DNA of 64,000 nt, taken from the IMG/VR virus record IMGVR_UViG_3300020473_000013, positions 1 to 64,000 of that record; one strand, written 5' to 3'. Under the pieces are notes generated by a model. It was not told where the DNA came from, made no database searches, and saw nothing but the letters and a program-made list of their open reading frames with translations. The stretch is from a virus. This document shows, in pieces, positions 40,705-50,635 of the stretch; positions within the stretch are counted from its first letter, which is position 1, and each line of letters begins with the position of its first letter. Made by a program: the position numbers and the translations under genes.

Positions 40705-41460
40705 CTACTGTGGTACGGCCCACATCACGGCACTGTCACCAGGGTCGGAACGTGAGATAACAGTGGTGGCATTCACTGTCTTGCCCGCTGCGCCTTGTGC
40801 GCCTTGTCCTTCGTTGATACAGTCAGGACCTTTCTGACCGCGCGCACCCTCGTGTCCGTATCGACCTTGATCACCCTGGACACCTTGGAGACCGACTTCG
40901 CCTTCCTGACCGATAGGACCTGCAATACCATGAGGACCGTCTTCTCCAGGATCACCCATCGGGCCGATTAGGCCAAGCTCGCCGGGAGCGCCGGGGCAGC
41001 CTTTCTCGCCGTCAAGCCCGTCCTCACCGTCATCACCGTCGTGCCCATCGTAACCGCGTTCCCCTTTAGGGCCTGTCGCACCGATACCAAAGTCACTCTG
41101 TACGAAGAAGTCGTGAACCTGCACAACGTCCCCGTTACGGCGAACCAGATTGAGAGTGCCAGACTCTGCGTTGAACGCGGCCTCCACTATCAGACCGTCG
41201 TTCACAACTTCTCGGGTTGTGAACTCAACATCGTCTTCCTGGGTGTCGCGTTTGGCCGACTTTCCTTCTAGTTCCCTGCCAAAGGCATCGAACTGATCCA
41301 CGTGCAGCGAGGTCAAAGGATCGCCACTCGTCAGGGGTTTGAGGCGATCCTCGACCTTCGATGCGTCGTTCACAAGGATGTTCTGACCGATTGGAACGTT
41401 GCTGTCATTCCCCTCGTATAGATCGGATAGGAGCTTGCTCTCCTTGATTCCTATGTCCAT
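40705..41460 (-). CDS. Collagen-like fibre protein
   Basis: A 251-residue protein. Its N terminus is longer (about 130 residues) and differs from the other collagen-like proteins until E-S-G-T-L-N-L-V and V-H-D-F-F-V-Q. About 31 Gly-X-Y triplets follow, with one Cys early (K-G-C-P-G) and a second at the end of the repeat. It ends R-S-D-P-G-D-S-A-V-M-W. The distinct N terminus may attach to a different site. The start follows GGGAGGA and overlaps the upstream stop. Confidence 0.78.
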   Translation of the reverse strand: MDIGIKESKLLSDLYEGNDSNVPIGQNILVNDASKVEDRLKPLTSGDPLTSLHVDQFDAFGRELEGKSAKRDTQEDDVEFTTREVVNDGLIVEAAFNAESGTLNLVRRNGDVVQVHDFFVQSDFGIGATGPKGERGYDGHDGDDGEDGLDGEKGCPGAPGELGLIGPMGDPGEDGPHGIAGPIGQEGEVGLQGVQGDQGRYGHEGARGQKGPDCINEGQGAQGAAGKTVNATTVISRSDPGDSAVMWAVPQ

Positions 41461-42041
41461 GATTCCTCCCTCATTTGTTGCAGGGCATGTTGTTCGATAG
41501 CCCGCACCTCCTTGGAAGTCTTAGCTTCCTCCATGCGGATAAACGCTCCGGCGCGAGCAAATCGAGCGATGTTATGGACTGTCAGGACACGCTGGGCGGC
41601 GGCAGCAACCTCGTCAGGGCTGAGGAGAAGTAACTCACCTTCAGGAGACATAAGCGCAGCCGTGTCCGCACACTGAGCCGCGATACTAAGCAACGACAAG
41701 TCCCGATCCGCCAGCTTGAGCGTGAACGTCTCTCCGTGTGTCACCGTCACACAGGTTGTTACCTCGCGGAAGGCCTCATTGAGACGGGAGCAAACGGTGC
41801 GCTTCAATACCTCAACGTTCTCACCGTCACACACCAGATCGCCATGAACAAACCTGTACTGGATGCCTTCCTCCAGTCCTGCGACCACAGTGTCGTAGAG
41901 GCTTTGCGGAACAACGATGTCGCCTTCGCTTAGGTTGGGCGAGGCATCCCCGGACAGGCGTTGAGAGTCGGTGCCAATAATGACACCGTTCTCACCCGTG
42001 TGAAGGATATGAACCAGACGAGCGTTATGCGTGCCGTCCAT
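41451..42041 (-). CDS. DUF4376-like tail fibre assembly protein
   Basis: A 196-residue protein with the second DUF4376-like arrangement in the window: a G-E-E-G-I-Q-Y-R-F-V-H-G-D-L-V segment, a long helical part with D-R-D-L-S-L-L, and L-S-P-D-E-V followed by a terminal helix. It lies between the large collar fibre gene and the first collagen-like gene, the usual place for a fibre chaperone. AAGGGGA precedes the ATG. Confidence 0.6.
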   Translation of the reverse strand: MDGTHNARLVHILHTGENGVIIGTDSQRLSGDASPNLSEGDIVVPQSLYDTVVAGLEEGIQYRFVHGDLVCDGENVEVLKRTVCSRLNEAFREVTTCVTVTHGETFTLKLADRDLSLLSIAAQCADTAALMSPEGELLLLSPDEVAAAAQRVLTVHNIARFARAGAFIRMEEAKTSKEVRAIEQHALQQMREESWT

Positions 42042-42051
42042 GATAATCCCC

Positions 42052-44373
42052 TTACTTGATCAACGGAGACCCGATGATGTTGAAGTTCATGCCTAGCTTG
42101 GAGCCGTACTTGGAAATATTGGCGTGACGAACACGCATACGAGCCACGATGTCGATATAGCCTGCGGGAATGTTATCCCTCACCACGTCGAACACCTGGG
42201 TCAACGAGGCGTTGCTGAAGGCTCGTTCGTTGGTGTTACCGCTCAGGCTACTGAACCCTGCTTCGCCTGTACCTTTGATGTCACGCCCATAGTCAGGCTC
42301 TCGGCTTGAGGTCGTGCGGAAGCCGATAACATACTGCATGAGCTCCATGCCATCAGGACTGATGAAGCCAGGACCAAGAACGGCTGAGAAGTCTACCGAC
42401 ACCTGAAGCATGAGGTCGCTCGTCAGGTTGACGCGGTATGTGTAGATGATCTCCTCAGAGTCCTCTTGGCGACGAAGTGTGCTGACCTTGAAGTTGGTGG
42501 TCTCATTGAACTGTTGAGCCAGCGTGCTTTCGATCTTATAGACAGGATGCTGCCCGCTCACTTTGATGCCGTTTCCAGCTACCAAATCGACAGTTGGAAT
42601 AGGCAGGACGACAGGGTGCGTGTCATGGCGCAACAACTTGAGAGACTTGGACGTGAGTACCGCGTCCGTCACAACGCCCTTCAGGTTAGACTGAGGAGTT
42701 CCATCGCTCAAGATATTGTGGAAGACCACAACCTCGATCTCCAGACCGCCGCGCGCCGCGCTACTGAGCACCACCTTGTTGTCCACCACGGTATACAGAT
42801 CGCGATGGATGTGAGTACCACTAATGGATACGAAGGTGTGGTCCTTTGACTGCGGCTCAACGGGCAGCTCTACGAACAGCGTATCGCCTACGGTGATGAC
42901 AGTCGTGCTCAGGACGGTCGTGCTGTAACCTTCCTCCTGACGTAGCACCAAAGAGGAAAACTCAATACTCAGACCTTCCGAGGGCGGACTGACGAACACG
43001 ATCTCCTGCGTAGACGGATCGTAAGTGTACGACGTGGTAGCCTGAAGCAGGCCCCGGATATACGAGAATACGTACTCCGAGCTTTCCACAGGCTCGCTGA
43101 GCTTGAAGCGCCGCTTCTCACCATCCCCGATGTACGAGTCCGTCACGATCTCGGTGTAGGTACCCGAGCCAGGCTCCTTGGTGATGAGGCGTGCGTCGAT
43201 GGATGCGTGAGGAGGAATGGAGTCAGCGAACTCCAGTTCCGATCCTGTCACGTCATACGCCGACTTGTGCTGCGTTACACCACCTAGCGCGGTGATGCAG
43301 TGGTTGACGTCCTTGAGCACCACGTTTCCTAAGGAGTAGCGATGCGACTGGCCAGTACCAACATCGTTGAGCGTGCTGATGCGCAACTTACCCGGAGATA
43401 CGTACAGGGTATTCATGTTCTGGCCAGTGTTTCTAGGCGGAGCCCAGACAGGCAGATTGCCTACGCCACGGGTTAGCACCCAGTCAGGAGGAACGCCGGC
43501 CATCTTTGGAGGGTACTCAGCGCCACCATTGGTGCTACCCTCGATGCGACGCCAGATCGCTATGACACCTCCCTCGTCTAGCCCTGCGACGGGCACCCCG
43601 TCCTTATCGACAAAGGAGTCCGTACCCATGACGTAGTAGAACTTGCGGGATGCGCCTCGTGCAGGACCCGAGATGACATGCGCGATCACCACTTCGCCAT
43701 TACGAAAGCGCATGGCAGCGGTCAATGCTTCGACGCGAAACTCCTCGCCTGTGGCACCAGCGTCGGGATTGCCCGAGAACACACGATCAAACCCGCAGAA
43801 CCCCCAAAGCAGAGAGCCCGGCCCATAGCGAATAGCATAGCCCGGACTCGTGGTTCCATCGGAGTTGTCGATCATGTTCAGGACTGCGAGCGTGTTGCAG
43901 TACCCTGTTTCAGGATCAGGAAGGCGATCCACCGACGGAGTTGAAGGCAAGCTGGCCAGCTCGCCCATGTTCACGTTGATGACGCCGGGATCGACACGGG
44001 TGGTTACCAACACCGCGTGCAGGCGGGCTCCACGCTTCTCATGCAGGAAATAAGGCTGCTCGAATACGCACCGGCCGAACATCAGGTTATCGTCCATGAA
44101 CAGGCCGACTTCGCGAATGTAGAGACCGTCTTCGGGGATAGCGTGGTCGGGCAGCTCGAAGGTGAACCGAACCGCGTGCGTATCCAGGACCTCGATAAGG
44201 TAGATGCTTCCCTTATAGAGTGTTTCGCCTCGGATGTCCTCGTCGGTGTCCCGCGTCTGTTCGCTGGAATCGCCCAGCTTGAATGTGACGACGTTGATCA
44301 GGACCCCACCTTTCTTCGCATTGTTAGCTGCGCGAAGGCCGAGGTCCGTGATGTGGATGACGTTATCTCCCAT
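42052..44373 (-). CDS. Tail-collar fibre protein (DUF3751/P2 gpH-like N terminus)
   Basis: A 773-residue protein. The start at 44373 (GGAGCC upstream) avoids overlap with the gene before. Residues about 5-160 match the phage tail-collar fibre domain that anchors P2-type fibres to the baseplate: I-T-D-L-G-L-R-A-A-N-N-A, V-T-F-K-L-G-D-S, then I-P-E-D-G-L-Y-I-R-E-V-G-L-F. The rest is beta-rich with several repeats of a Y-x-G-D-G-E-K-R / Y-x-Y-D-P-S type and a C-terminal sandwich. It probably forms the main fibre trunk. Confidence 0.78.
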   Translation of the reverse strand: MGDNVIHITDLGLRAANNAKKGGVLINVVTFKLGDSSEQTRDTDEDIRGETLYKGSIYLIEVLDTHAVRFTFELPDHAIPEDGLYIREVGLFMDDNLMFGRCVFEQPYFLHEKRGARLHAVLVTTRVDPGVINVNMGELASLPSTPSVDRLPDPETGYCNTLAVLNMIDNSDGTTSPGYAIRYGPGSLLWGFCGFDRVFSGNPDAGATGEEFRVEALTAAMRFRNGEVVIAHVISGPARGASRKFYYVMGTDSFVDKDGVPVAGLDEGGVIAIWRRIEGSTNGGAEYPPKMAGVPPDWVLTRGVGNLPVWAPPRNTGQNMNTLYVSPGKLRISTLNDVGTGQSHRYSLGNVVLKDVNHCITALGGVTQHKSAYDVTGSELEFADSIPPHASIDARLITKEPGSGTYTEIVTDSYIGDGEKRRFKLSEPVESSEYVFSYIRGLLQATTSYTYDPSTQEIVFVSPPSEGLSIEFSSLVLRQEEGYSTTVLSTTVITVGDTLFVELPVEPQSKDHTFVSISGTHIHRDLYTVVDNKVVLSSAARGGLEIEVVVFHNILSDGTPQSNLKGVVTDAVLTSKSLKLLRHDTHPVVLPIPTVDLVAGNGIKVSGQHPVYKIESTLAQQFNETTNFKVSTLRRQEDSEEIIYTYRVNLTSDLMLQVSVDFSAVLGPGFISPDGMELMQYVIGFRTTSSREPDYGRDIKGTGEAGFSSLSGNTNERAFSNASLTQVFDVVRDNIPAGYIDIVARMRVRHANISKYGSKLGMNFNIIGSPLIK

Positions 44374-44384
44374 TTCAGGCTCCG

Positions 44385-44636
44385 TTAGTCGTTGATAGGC
44401 AGCGGAAGGGATACGCGGCACGGATCACAGTAGAAGACTTGCTCGCCGTCAGCACTAGCCAATCCCATCTGAGTGCCACACTTCGGACACTGGCCTTCAA
44501 CGTCCAAAGCCATAGCTCCGGCAGTGGCTTCCATGCTCTCATTGCTCGCTTTGCGAGTCTCGGTCTGAGAGGGCTCCGAAGAGCCCCACAGGTTGAGAAT
44601 GGTGCCGCCGGACGGAAGTTTAGATTCGTGTACCAT
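44385..44636 (-). CDS. Small zinc-ribbon protein
   Basis: An 83-residue protein; the ATG at 44636 follows AGGAGA. The first 55 residues are polar and likely unstructured; the C-terminal part has C-P-K-C-G then F-Y-C-D-P-C, a classic zinc ribbon. It lies between the giant baseplate-adhesin gene and the collar fibre gene, with a TAATTTA motif 26 bases upstream of the start. Possibly an assembly or regulatory factor. Confidence 0.65.
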   Translation of the reverse strand: MVHESKLPSGGTILNLWGSSEPSQTETRKASNESMEATAGAMALDVEGQCPKCGTQMGLASADGEQVFYCDPCRVSLPLPIND

Positions 44637-44661
44637 TTTACTTCTCCTGTGTAAGTTGGTA

Positions 44662-44668
44662 TAAATTA
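44662..44668 (-). promoter_or_regulatory. Candidate phage promoter motif (TAATTTA)
   Basis: An exact minus-strand TAATTTA (context AATAATTTATACC) 26 bases before the zinc-ribbon start, just after the end of the 1987-residue gene. It would drive the fibre part of the operon separately from the baseplate part. Confidence 0.5.
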
Positions 44669-44671
44669 TTG

Positions 44672-47600
44672 TCAATCGGAGGTCTCTGAGACTCCGTAAT
44701 CAACGCGGAACGTCACGTCACCGAGACCGGAAAAGTCTGAGCGATACAGATACCAGTCTGTCGTTACCCCGTTGACAGTACGAGTTATCGTAAGAGGGCC
44801 ATAATTAGAACCCACACCGCCGTCATCCGGCCAGGTTGCACCTTCCATACCGCCAGACAACCCTAGAACAGGGTCGGTGAATGTAGCGAGACCCATCGCA
44901 GCAGGGTGCGCGTAGTACAGGTATTCGCCCTGAGGCACCTTGGCTTCTAGCATGCCTCCGCTCTCTTTGGTATCCATCGTCTGCCCGCCATACTGCGAGA
45001 AATCCTCGAAGCTGGTCAGACCGATAGGACCTGTACCAAACATGGGCAGGCTATTATCCGTTCCGTCTTGAGACTCTCCTCCGACAGTGATCAGCTTGGA
45101 AGTGCTGATAGAGTGCAGGCCTTCCGTGAACACTGCCTTGACGACGAACTCGGTGCCTTCAGGAACGTCCCCAACGTACAGACGCCCCGAATCGCTAACG
45201 GTCACATACGGGATGGTTGTCTCGACGCTCCACTCTGCCTCAATGTTCTCCACCTCCTCGCCGGTTCCTTCAACGATAGGCTGACCCTTGCGGAACAGCT
45301 CCAGGCTCAACTGGGTGAATGTCTGAGGAAGAACTGAGGTCGAGCCGTACATGACTAGAGCTCCAAGAGTAGATTCCTCTGCCAGTAAGCGTACGGTGAT
45401 CGTCTCCTCGACGCTATGCCCTTCACATTCCCAGGAAGCAGTCACCTGCACGTCTACCGTCTCGCCGTTCTGAGAGCGCAGGAATCCATTCTGGTCGATG
45501 ATCGCGACATCCCTATCCACGTCGAGCGACCAATCATTAGACACGGCCAGCTCCTGCCCGCACCCGTTGTCAAACTCGATCAACAGGCTGTAAGACCCGA
45601 TCTGACTAACAGGTACGACAGTCGGACCGTTAATGCGGCTCGTCTTGGGAATCGCAGGACCCGGCTGGTCGAACGACCTGACCAGAATCGGATACTCAGC
45701 GATCTCACGGAAGTACCGAGCCTCGACAATCGCTATGGTATCCTGTTCGACATTACGCCCTTGGACGATACCAGGACTGACAATATCTCCTTCTGGTTCG
45801 GGCGCATTCAACGGGTCAGGACTGCGAATGCTCCACAGAGGTTCGACCGGCTCCATCGTTCCATCTTCGTATACAGCGGTAGCCTGCAGGTGTATACGCT
45901 CCCCTTCGATCACTTCCGACGGACCTGTGATAACCAAACCCGTAATCAGAGTAAGCGTCGGAATGAGGACGATAGGCTTGGTCTGCGTGAACACCTTGAC
46001 GTTGTTATCGTACTCCGCCTTGATCTCCACGATGCCGACTGGAGCCCCCGTAAATTGCATACGCCCGTCAGTGTCGATCTGCACGAACGTAGGGTTGCCT
46101 ACAACGCTCCACTTCGGAAATACCTCAACATCGCGACCATCATTGAAGTGAGCGAACGCACGATACTGGCCGATGGCCTCCTCTCGAAGGTTCTCCGGCC
46201 CAACAATGGTGATGTGTGCGATCTCCACAGGAGTATCGTATACAGACACGACCTTAGACGTTGCCATACCTTGTGTGCGTGCGACGATCTCCACAGACAC
46301 TGAGCCTCCCACGGAGCCTGCGGTGAGCACACCTTCCTCATCGATAGAGAAACGGTTGGTACTCCAGTCAGGGTGTACGCGAGTCTCAGCGCCGTTGGAC
46401 CAGCGAACGAACGCGCGGAACGAAGTATCTGACAGCTCGATAACGCGCTCAGGTCCGTCGATACGCAAGGACTCAGGCGTGATGTAATTGCGCACCACCT
46501 CAACGTCTTTGGACGCGATGTACTTCTGGCCGCGGAACTGGAGGGTAGCCTTGAGCGTCGCGGTGAAGTTATCCATCGGATTCCCTGCTGTAGCGTAACC
46601 CGATTGATCGACGTACAGACCAGGAGAGGATGACTCCCACAGCACCAGCACGTCTTTCTGTGTGCCGTCGTTGAAGAAGGCGTGAGCCCTGTAACTAACG
46701 TTTGTTCCTTCGGCTACCTCTTCGGGGCCAAGAATGTAGAGTTCATCCACCTTCTTATCGAGCACCACGCTTTTGAGGATCAGGTCCCGCACGGACGAGT
46801 GATGATTACCTCCGTAGTCCACATAGCGCGCCTCGACCCGGAGCATCTGATCCTGTGCAGGGTTGCCCGTATCAACAACGTACCCTTCTTGGCGTATCAC
46901 GTATTGCGACAGGATGCGAATCTCAGCCCTCTCGATAGGACGAGTGTGTCCGTCCTCGTAGAAGCCGTCCACTTCAACAGTAAAGCGATCCCCGCCGTCG
47001 ACCATACTAGGACATCTAAGCTGGATGTACTCCAGCGGAGACCCAGTCGCTCGAACCAGAACGGCTTTGGTATGACTCATGCCGTTGAACGAGCTGGTGA
47101 TGTGGACAGTGGTGTCGCGATACACAGGAGCGAACAGAGCGCGCCCACTCTTGGTGAACGAAACGATGTCGGGCCTGTCTGTCGTCAACACAGGAGGAAT
47201 AACGCGAACCCGGCGACTACCGAGCTGACCCTCCTGAGTCGCAGCCTTGTAGGTCACGCGGAACTTGTTATACCCAAGTCCGTCAAAGTCGGTACGATAG
47301 AGCAACCATATCTCCATCTGACCGTTGATACGGCGGTATACGGGTACAGCACCCACACCTGTACCACGTGAACCGTCTGCGGCCCAGCTTGCCCCATTCC
47401 ACTGAACGTCGCGCTTCTCCGCTTCGATAACAGCGTCACCTAGATAAGCAGGGTGGGCGAAGTAGCCGTACTCACCAGGACCGATGTCCAACTCGAACAC
47501 CTCGGTAGCAAGATCGGGCATTGCACCGGTGAGCTTGTTGTTCACCTCAGCACCTGTGTTGAGTCCTGCCACGTAGGAGCCGAATACAGGCATGTTCTGG

Positions 47601-50600
47601 GCAGGCCCGACTGCACCTCCAGCAACAGGGCGAGGCACGTAGGACGTAGTGCAGTCGATACGGTCGCCGATGTCCAGACCGTTATTCTCGAACTGAACGT
47701 CGAACGTCACTTCTCCTAGGCCTGCGAAATCGGTACGGTAGAGTAACCACTCCACATCCTCAGTACCGTTGTTGACCGTAACGCGAACCGGCCCAGTAGA
47801 AAACTCGACAGAGCCTTCGGGCCAAGTAGCACCGTCCCAACCGCCTTCAATGCTAACGTCGGCATCCACGAAGCGCGCCTCACCCAGAGCCGCAGGGTAA
47901 GCAAACCAACCGTACTCGCCTTCCGGGATAGTAAGAGAGAACGTTTGGTTACGCACCGTTGGAGAGCTGTGCGCAAGCGCTTTCACGTCTGCCTCGCCAC
48001 CTACTTTGTTACCCGATCCGTACACGGGATAGTCACTAACCAAACAGGTCCCCGCACTCGCAACAGATAAGGACATGACAGATAAGGACCTGGTTGAAGG
48101 AGACGCAGATGCAAGAGACATCAGGGGACTAACTGTACCACAGTCCTCTGCCTCGTACCCAATATCGACACCTGGGTTACTGAATGTTACGTCAAACACA
48201 AGGTCACCCAGACCCTTGAAGTCGGTCCGATACAGGAACCAGTCTGCCCGAATGTTGTTGCGTGTAACAGGCACAACAATAGGCCCGGTACCAGCCCCGA
48301 TAGAACCATCTTCAGGCCAAGATGCTCCGTCCCAACCCCCTTCAAAACCACTATTCGGATCAAAGAATCGCGCTTCACCTAAAGCAGCAGGATACGCGAA
48401 CCAGCCATACTCACCCGCGGCTACTGAAAGGGAGAACGTCTGATTGTCTGTACTACCAAGATGATTCGAAAATGCGTCCAAATTTCCGTCGAGAGAGGCC
48501 ATAGATGCGAAACGGGGAAAGTCGTTCACGTAACAAGGACGGTCCTCTACAGGACTATCTACTGGGTCCTCTTCTGGATCATCTACAGGATTCGCGGTAG
48601 GTGGGTAGGCGATATTGGTGTTCACGCACACGCCAGCACTCGGGAACGTTATCTCAAAGTCAGATGCGCCTGTACCTGATGCGCTAGTACGATGCAGGTA
48701 CCAATCGTACAGCTTGCCTGCGATCTCCCGCTGGATGACGATAGGACCATTCGTTTCGCCTTGTTCGCCCTCAGGCCAGCTAGCTCCATCCCAATCGTTG
48801 GTGGAGCTGTTGCCCATATTGCGCAACACAGCCACACCTAGCTCTACCGGGTACGCGAAGTAGGCGAACTCGTTGGGATCGAGGTCCACAGAGATGGTGG
48901 TATCGTCAGTGTCCGGCATCACCAGAGCGGAATCGCTTATCAGCGCTGCCTGAACATCCTCAGTCTCGGAACCGAGAACGAATGTCGGATAGCCGCTAAC
49001 ACACTCGTCCGTATCTGTATCACCTCCATCTACAGGAGGCTTCTCACCAGGATTGTCGAATACCACATCGAACGACCGCTCTCCGATATTAGGCATCTCG
49101 GTACGATAGACATACCACTCGGTGGCAACTCCGCACATGCTGCGAACGACCACGATCGGTCCTGTGGTGTTGCCTGGCGTGCTTCCGGCCCAGCTAGCTC
49201 CTCCCCAGCCTCCTTCGAGTCCTGTCTCCACGTCTATAAAGCGTGCTTCGCCGAGTTCGATAGGATAGGAGAAATACCCGTACTGACTTTCACCGACGCT
49301 CAGGCTGATGCGCTGGTTCTCGTCCGTGTTGGATGCGTACGGTAGGAACTCGATCTCTGCGTTGCTATTGACGCCTGCACCGTGAGAACCGTACACAGGG
49401 TTCATGTCCGCTACACAGGGCGGATCGACCTCGTTGCCGTCGTCAGGGCCATCCAGCTCAGGACCAGCAACAGGGTTGTTAGTCTCCACAGGATCACAGG
49501 AGTTCTTGCGTCCCGCGTTGGAGAAGTACACGTCGTAAAGCACAGAACCAGTTACGGCCTCATCGGTGCGATACAGGTAGTAGTCCCGCAACTTACCTTC
49601 GAGTTCTACCTGCACGACGATAGGTCCTACTGAATCGCCTTTGGCTCCGCTCGCAGGCCATCCCGCTCCATCCCATCCGCCTAACTTTCCAGTAGCGACA
49701 TGTACAAACGCCGCCCGTCCAAGAGCAACAGGATACGCAATGTAGGCGTACTTGCCTGAGGTGGATGCCACTTCCAAGCGCTGATTATCGCGGCTAGGAA
49801 GTGAGTCGGTGAGCACGCTAGCAAGCAGGCTGCCGTTCGCGAGACCGGAACTGGCGAAGCCCATCATAGGGAGCGGAATGTCGTAACACAGGTCGGAGTC
49901 GTACCGTACGTCCGTGGTGACTTGAGAACCTTCGCCGCCCACGACCTGATCAGGAAGCTTGGTGATAATCTCTTTCATCACCTCGTCGCCGCGTCCGATC
50001 GTGATGAGGTCTTTGTGTTCGATCACTACCTTCCCGGCTACGCCAATGGTGGACTGTAGCTGGATCGTGTAGTAGAACGTACGGACAACGTGGTTGATGG
50101 GAGCGAACTCGAAGTAGGCGTCCATCAACCGATCGGATAAGGTCTTACCGACGGGAAGCACCATGTTGGCGTCCGACGGCAGAATCTCCATGTTCAGGTT
50201 GATGTGGGTTGTTTTGTACCAGTCACCGCCGTCTGCGATCAGCGGACCCCACGGCTCCTCGTAGAAGTTCACGTAGTCGTTGGTGTACAGGTTGGACACG
50301 TTGACATCGCGTCCGAGCACGAAACGAATACCTTTCACGAAGTCGCTGGTGCCAGAGCGCTCGTGGAAAAGCGACAGCATGTACACGGACTTCGCTAAGC
50401 GATCGGCGTTGTGCGCCACCAGATCGGCCGGAATGTCGAAGCCGAGCTGCTTGATCGTATTAGCAACGATCTGCGGATCGGTGCCATCGACGATGTGGCG
50501 GATGTCCTCGATCTCCTTGATAGGATCGCGAATCTGCTCCTGAATGGTGTCCGCCAGTGCTTCCATAAACTCCATCCAAGTCTGATTATTGGAGTAGAGT

Positions 50601-50635
50601 TCGGGTACCAGCGATTCAAAGTCGATCTTGCTCAT
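44672..50635 (-). CDS. Tail protein I fused to giant repeat and Ig-like region
   Basis: A 1987-residue protein. Residues 1-215 look like a P2 gpI-type baseplate protein (L-V-P-E-L-Y-S, R-H-I-V-D-G-T-D, A-K-S-V-Y-M-L-S-L-F-H-E-R-S-G-T), which fits its place directly after baseplate J. About seven copies of a 110-130-residue domain follow, six between residues 230 and 1070 and one at the C terminus, each with Y-F-A-Y-P-x-x-L-G, G-G-W-D-G-A-S-W and a closing L-Y-R-T-D. Between the sixth and seventh copies are six or more Big/Ig-like domains (I-x-G-P-E-x-V pattern). P2 gpI is about 180 residues, so this is a huge fusion, probably exposing adhesive domains at the baseplate. Confidence 0.8.
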   Translation of the reverse strand: MSKIDFESLVPELYSNNQTWMEFMEALADTIQEQIRDPIKEIEDIRHIVDGTDPQIVANTIKQLGFDIPADLVAHNADRLAKSVYMLSLFHERSGTSDFVKGIRFVLGRDVNVSNLYTNDYVNFYEEPWGPLIADGGDWYKTTHINLNMEILPSDANMVLPVGKTLSDRLMDAYFEFAPINHVVRTFYYTIQLQSTIGVAGKVVIEHKDLITIGRGDEVMKEIITKLPDQVVGGEGSQVTTDVRYDSDLCYDIPLPMMGFASSGLANGSLLASVLTDSLPSRDNQRLEVASTSGKYAYIAYPVALGRAAFVHVATGKLGGWDGAGWPASGAKGDSVGPIVVQVELEGKLRDYYLYRTDEAVTGSVLYDVYFSNAGRKNSCDPVETNNPVAGPELDGPDDGNEVDPPCVADMNPVYGSHGAGVNSNAEIEFLPYASNTDENQRISLSVGESQYGYFSYPIELGEARFIDVETGLEGGWGGASWAGSTPGNTTGPIVVVRSMCGVATEWYVYRTEMPNIGERSFDVVFDNPGEKPPVDGGDTDTDECVSGYPTFVLGSETEDVQAALISDSALVMPDTDDTTISVDLDPNEFAYFAYPVELGVAVLRNMGNSSTNDWDGASWPEGEQGETNGPIVIQREIAGKLYDWYLHRTSASGTGASDFEITFPSAGVCVNTNIAYPPTANPVDDPEEDPVDSPVEDRPCYVNDFPRFASMASLDGNLDAFSNHLGSTDNQTFSLSVAAGEYGWFAYPAALGEARFFDPNSGFEGGWDGASWPEDGSIGAGTGPIVVPVTRNNIRADWFLYRTDFKGLGDLVFDVTFSNPGVDIGYEAEDCGTVSPLMSLASASPSTRSLSVMSLSVASAGTCLVSDYPVYGSGNKVGGEADVKALAHSSPTVRNQTFSLTIPEGEYGWFAYPAALGEARFVDADVSIEGGWDGATWPEGSVEFSTGPVRVTVNNGTEDVEWLLYRTDFAGLGEVTFDVQFENNGLDIGDRIDCTTSYVPRPVAGGAVGPAQNMPVFGSYVAGLNTGAEVNNKLTGAMPDLATEVFELDIGPGEYGYFAHPAYLGDAVIEAEKRDVQWNGASWAADGSRGTGVGAVPVYRRINGQMEIWLLYRTDFDGLGYNKFRVTYKAATQEGQLGSRRVRVIPPVLTTDRPDIVSFTKSGRALFAPVYRDTTVHITSSFNGMSHTKAVLVRATGSPLEYIQLRCPSMVDGGDRFTVEVDGFYEDGHTRPIERAEIRILSQYVIRQEGYVVDTGNPAQDQMLRVEARYVDYGGNHHSSVRDLILKSVVLDKKVDELYILGPEEVAEGTNVSYRAHAFFNDGTQKDVLVLWESSSPGLYVDQSGYATAGNPMDNFTATLKATLQFRGQKYIASKDVEVVRNYITPESLRIDGPERVIELSDTSFRAFVRWSNGAETRVHPDWSTNRFSIDEEGVLTAGSVGGSVSVEIVARTQGMATSKVVSVYDTPVEIAHITIVGPENLREEAIGQYRAFAHFNDGRDVEVFPKWSVVGNPTFVQIDTDGRMQFTGAPVGIVEIKAEYDNNVKVFTQTKPIVLIPTLTLITGLVITGPSEVIEGERIHLQATAVYEDGTMEPVEPLWSIRSPDPLNAPEPEGDIVSPGIVQGRNVEQDTIAIVEARYFREIAEYPILVRSFDQPGPAIPKTSRINGPTVVPVSQIGSYSLLIEFDNGCGQELAVSNDWSLDVDRDVAIIDQNGFLRSQNGETVDVQVTASWECEGHSVEETITVRLLAEESTLGALVMYGSTSVLPQTFTQLSLELFRKGQPIVEGTGEEVENIEAEWSVETTIPYVTVSDSGRLYVGDVPEGTEFVVKAVFTEGLHSISTSKLITVGGESQDGTDNSLPMFGTGPIGLTSFEDFSQYGGQTMDTKESGGMLEAKVPQGEYLYYAHPAAMGLATFTDPVLGLSGGMEGATWPDDGGVGSNYGPLTITRTVNGVTTDWYLYRSDFSGLGDVTFRVDYGVSETSD

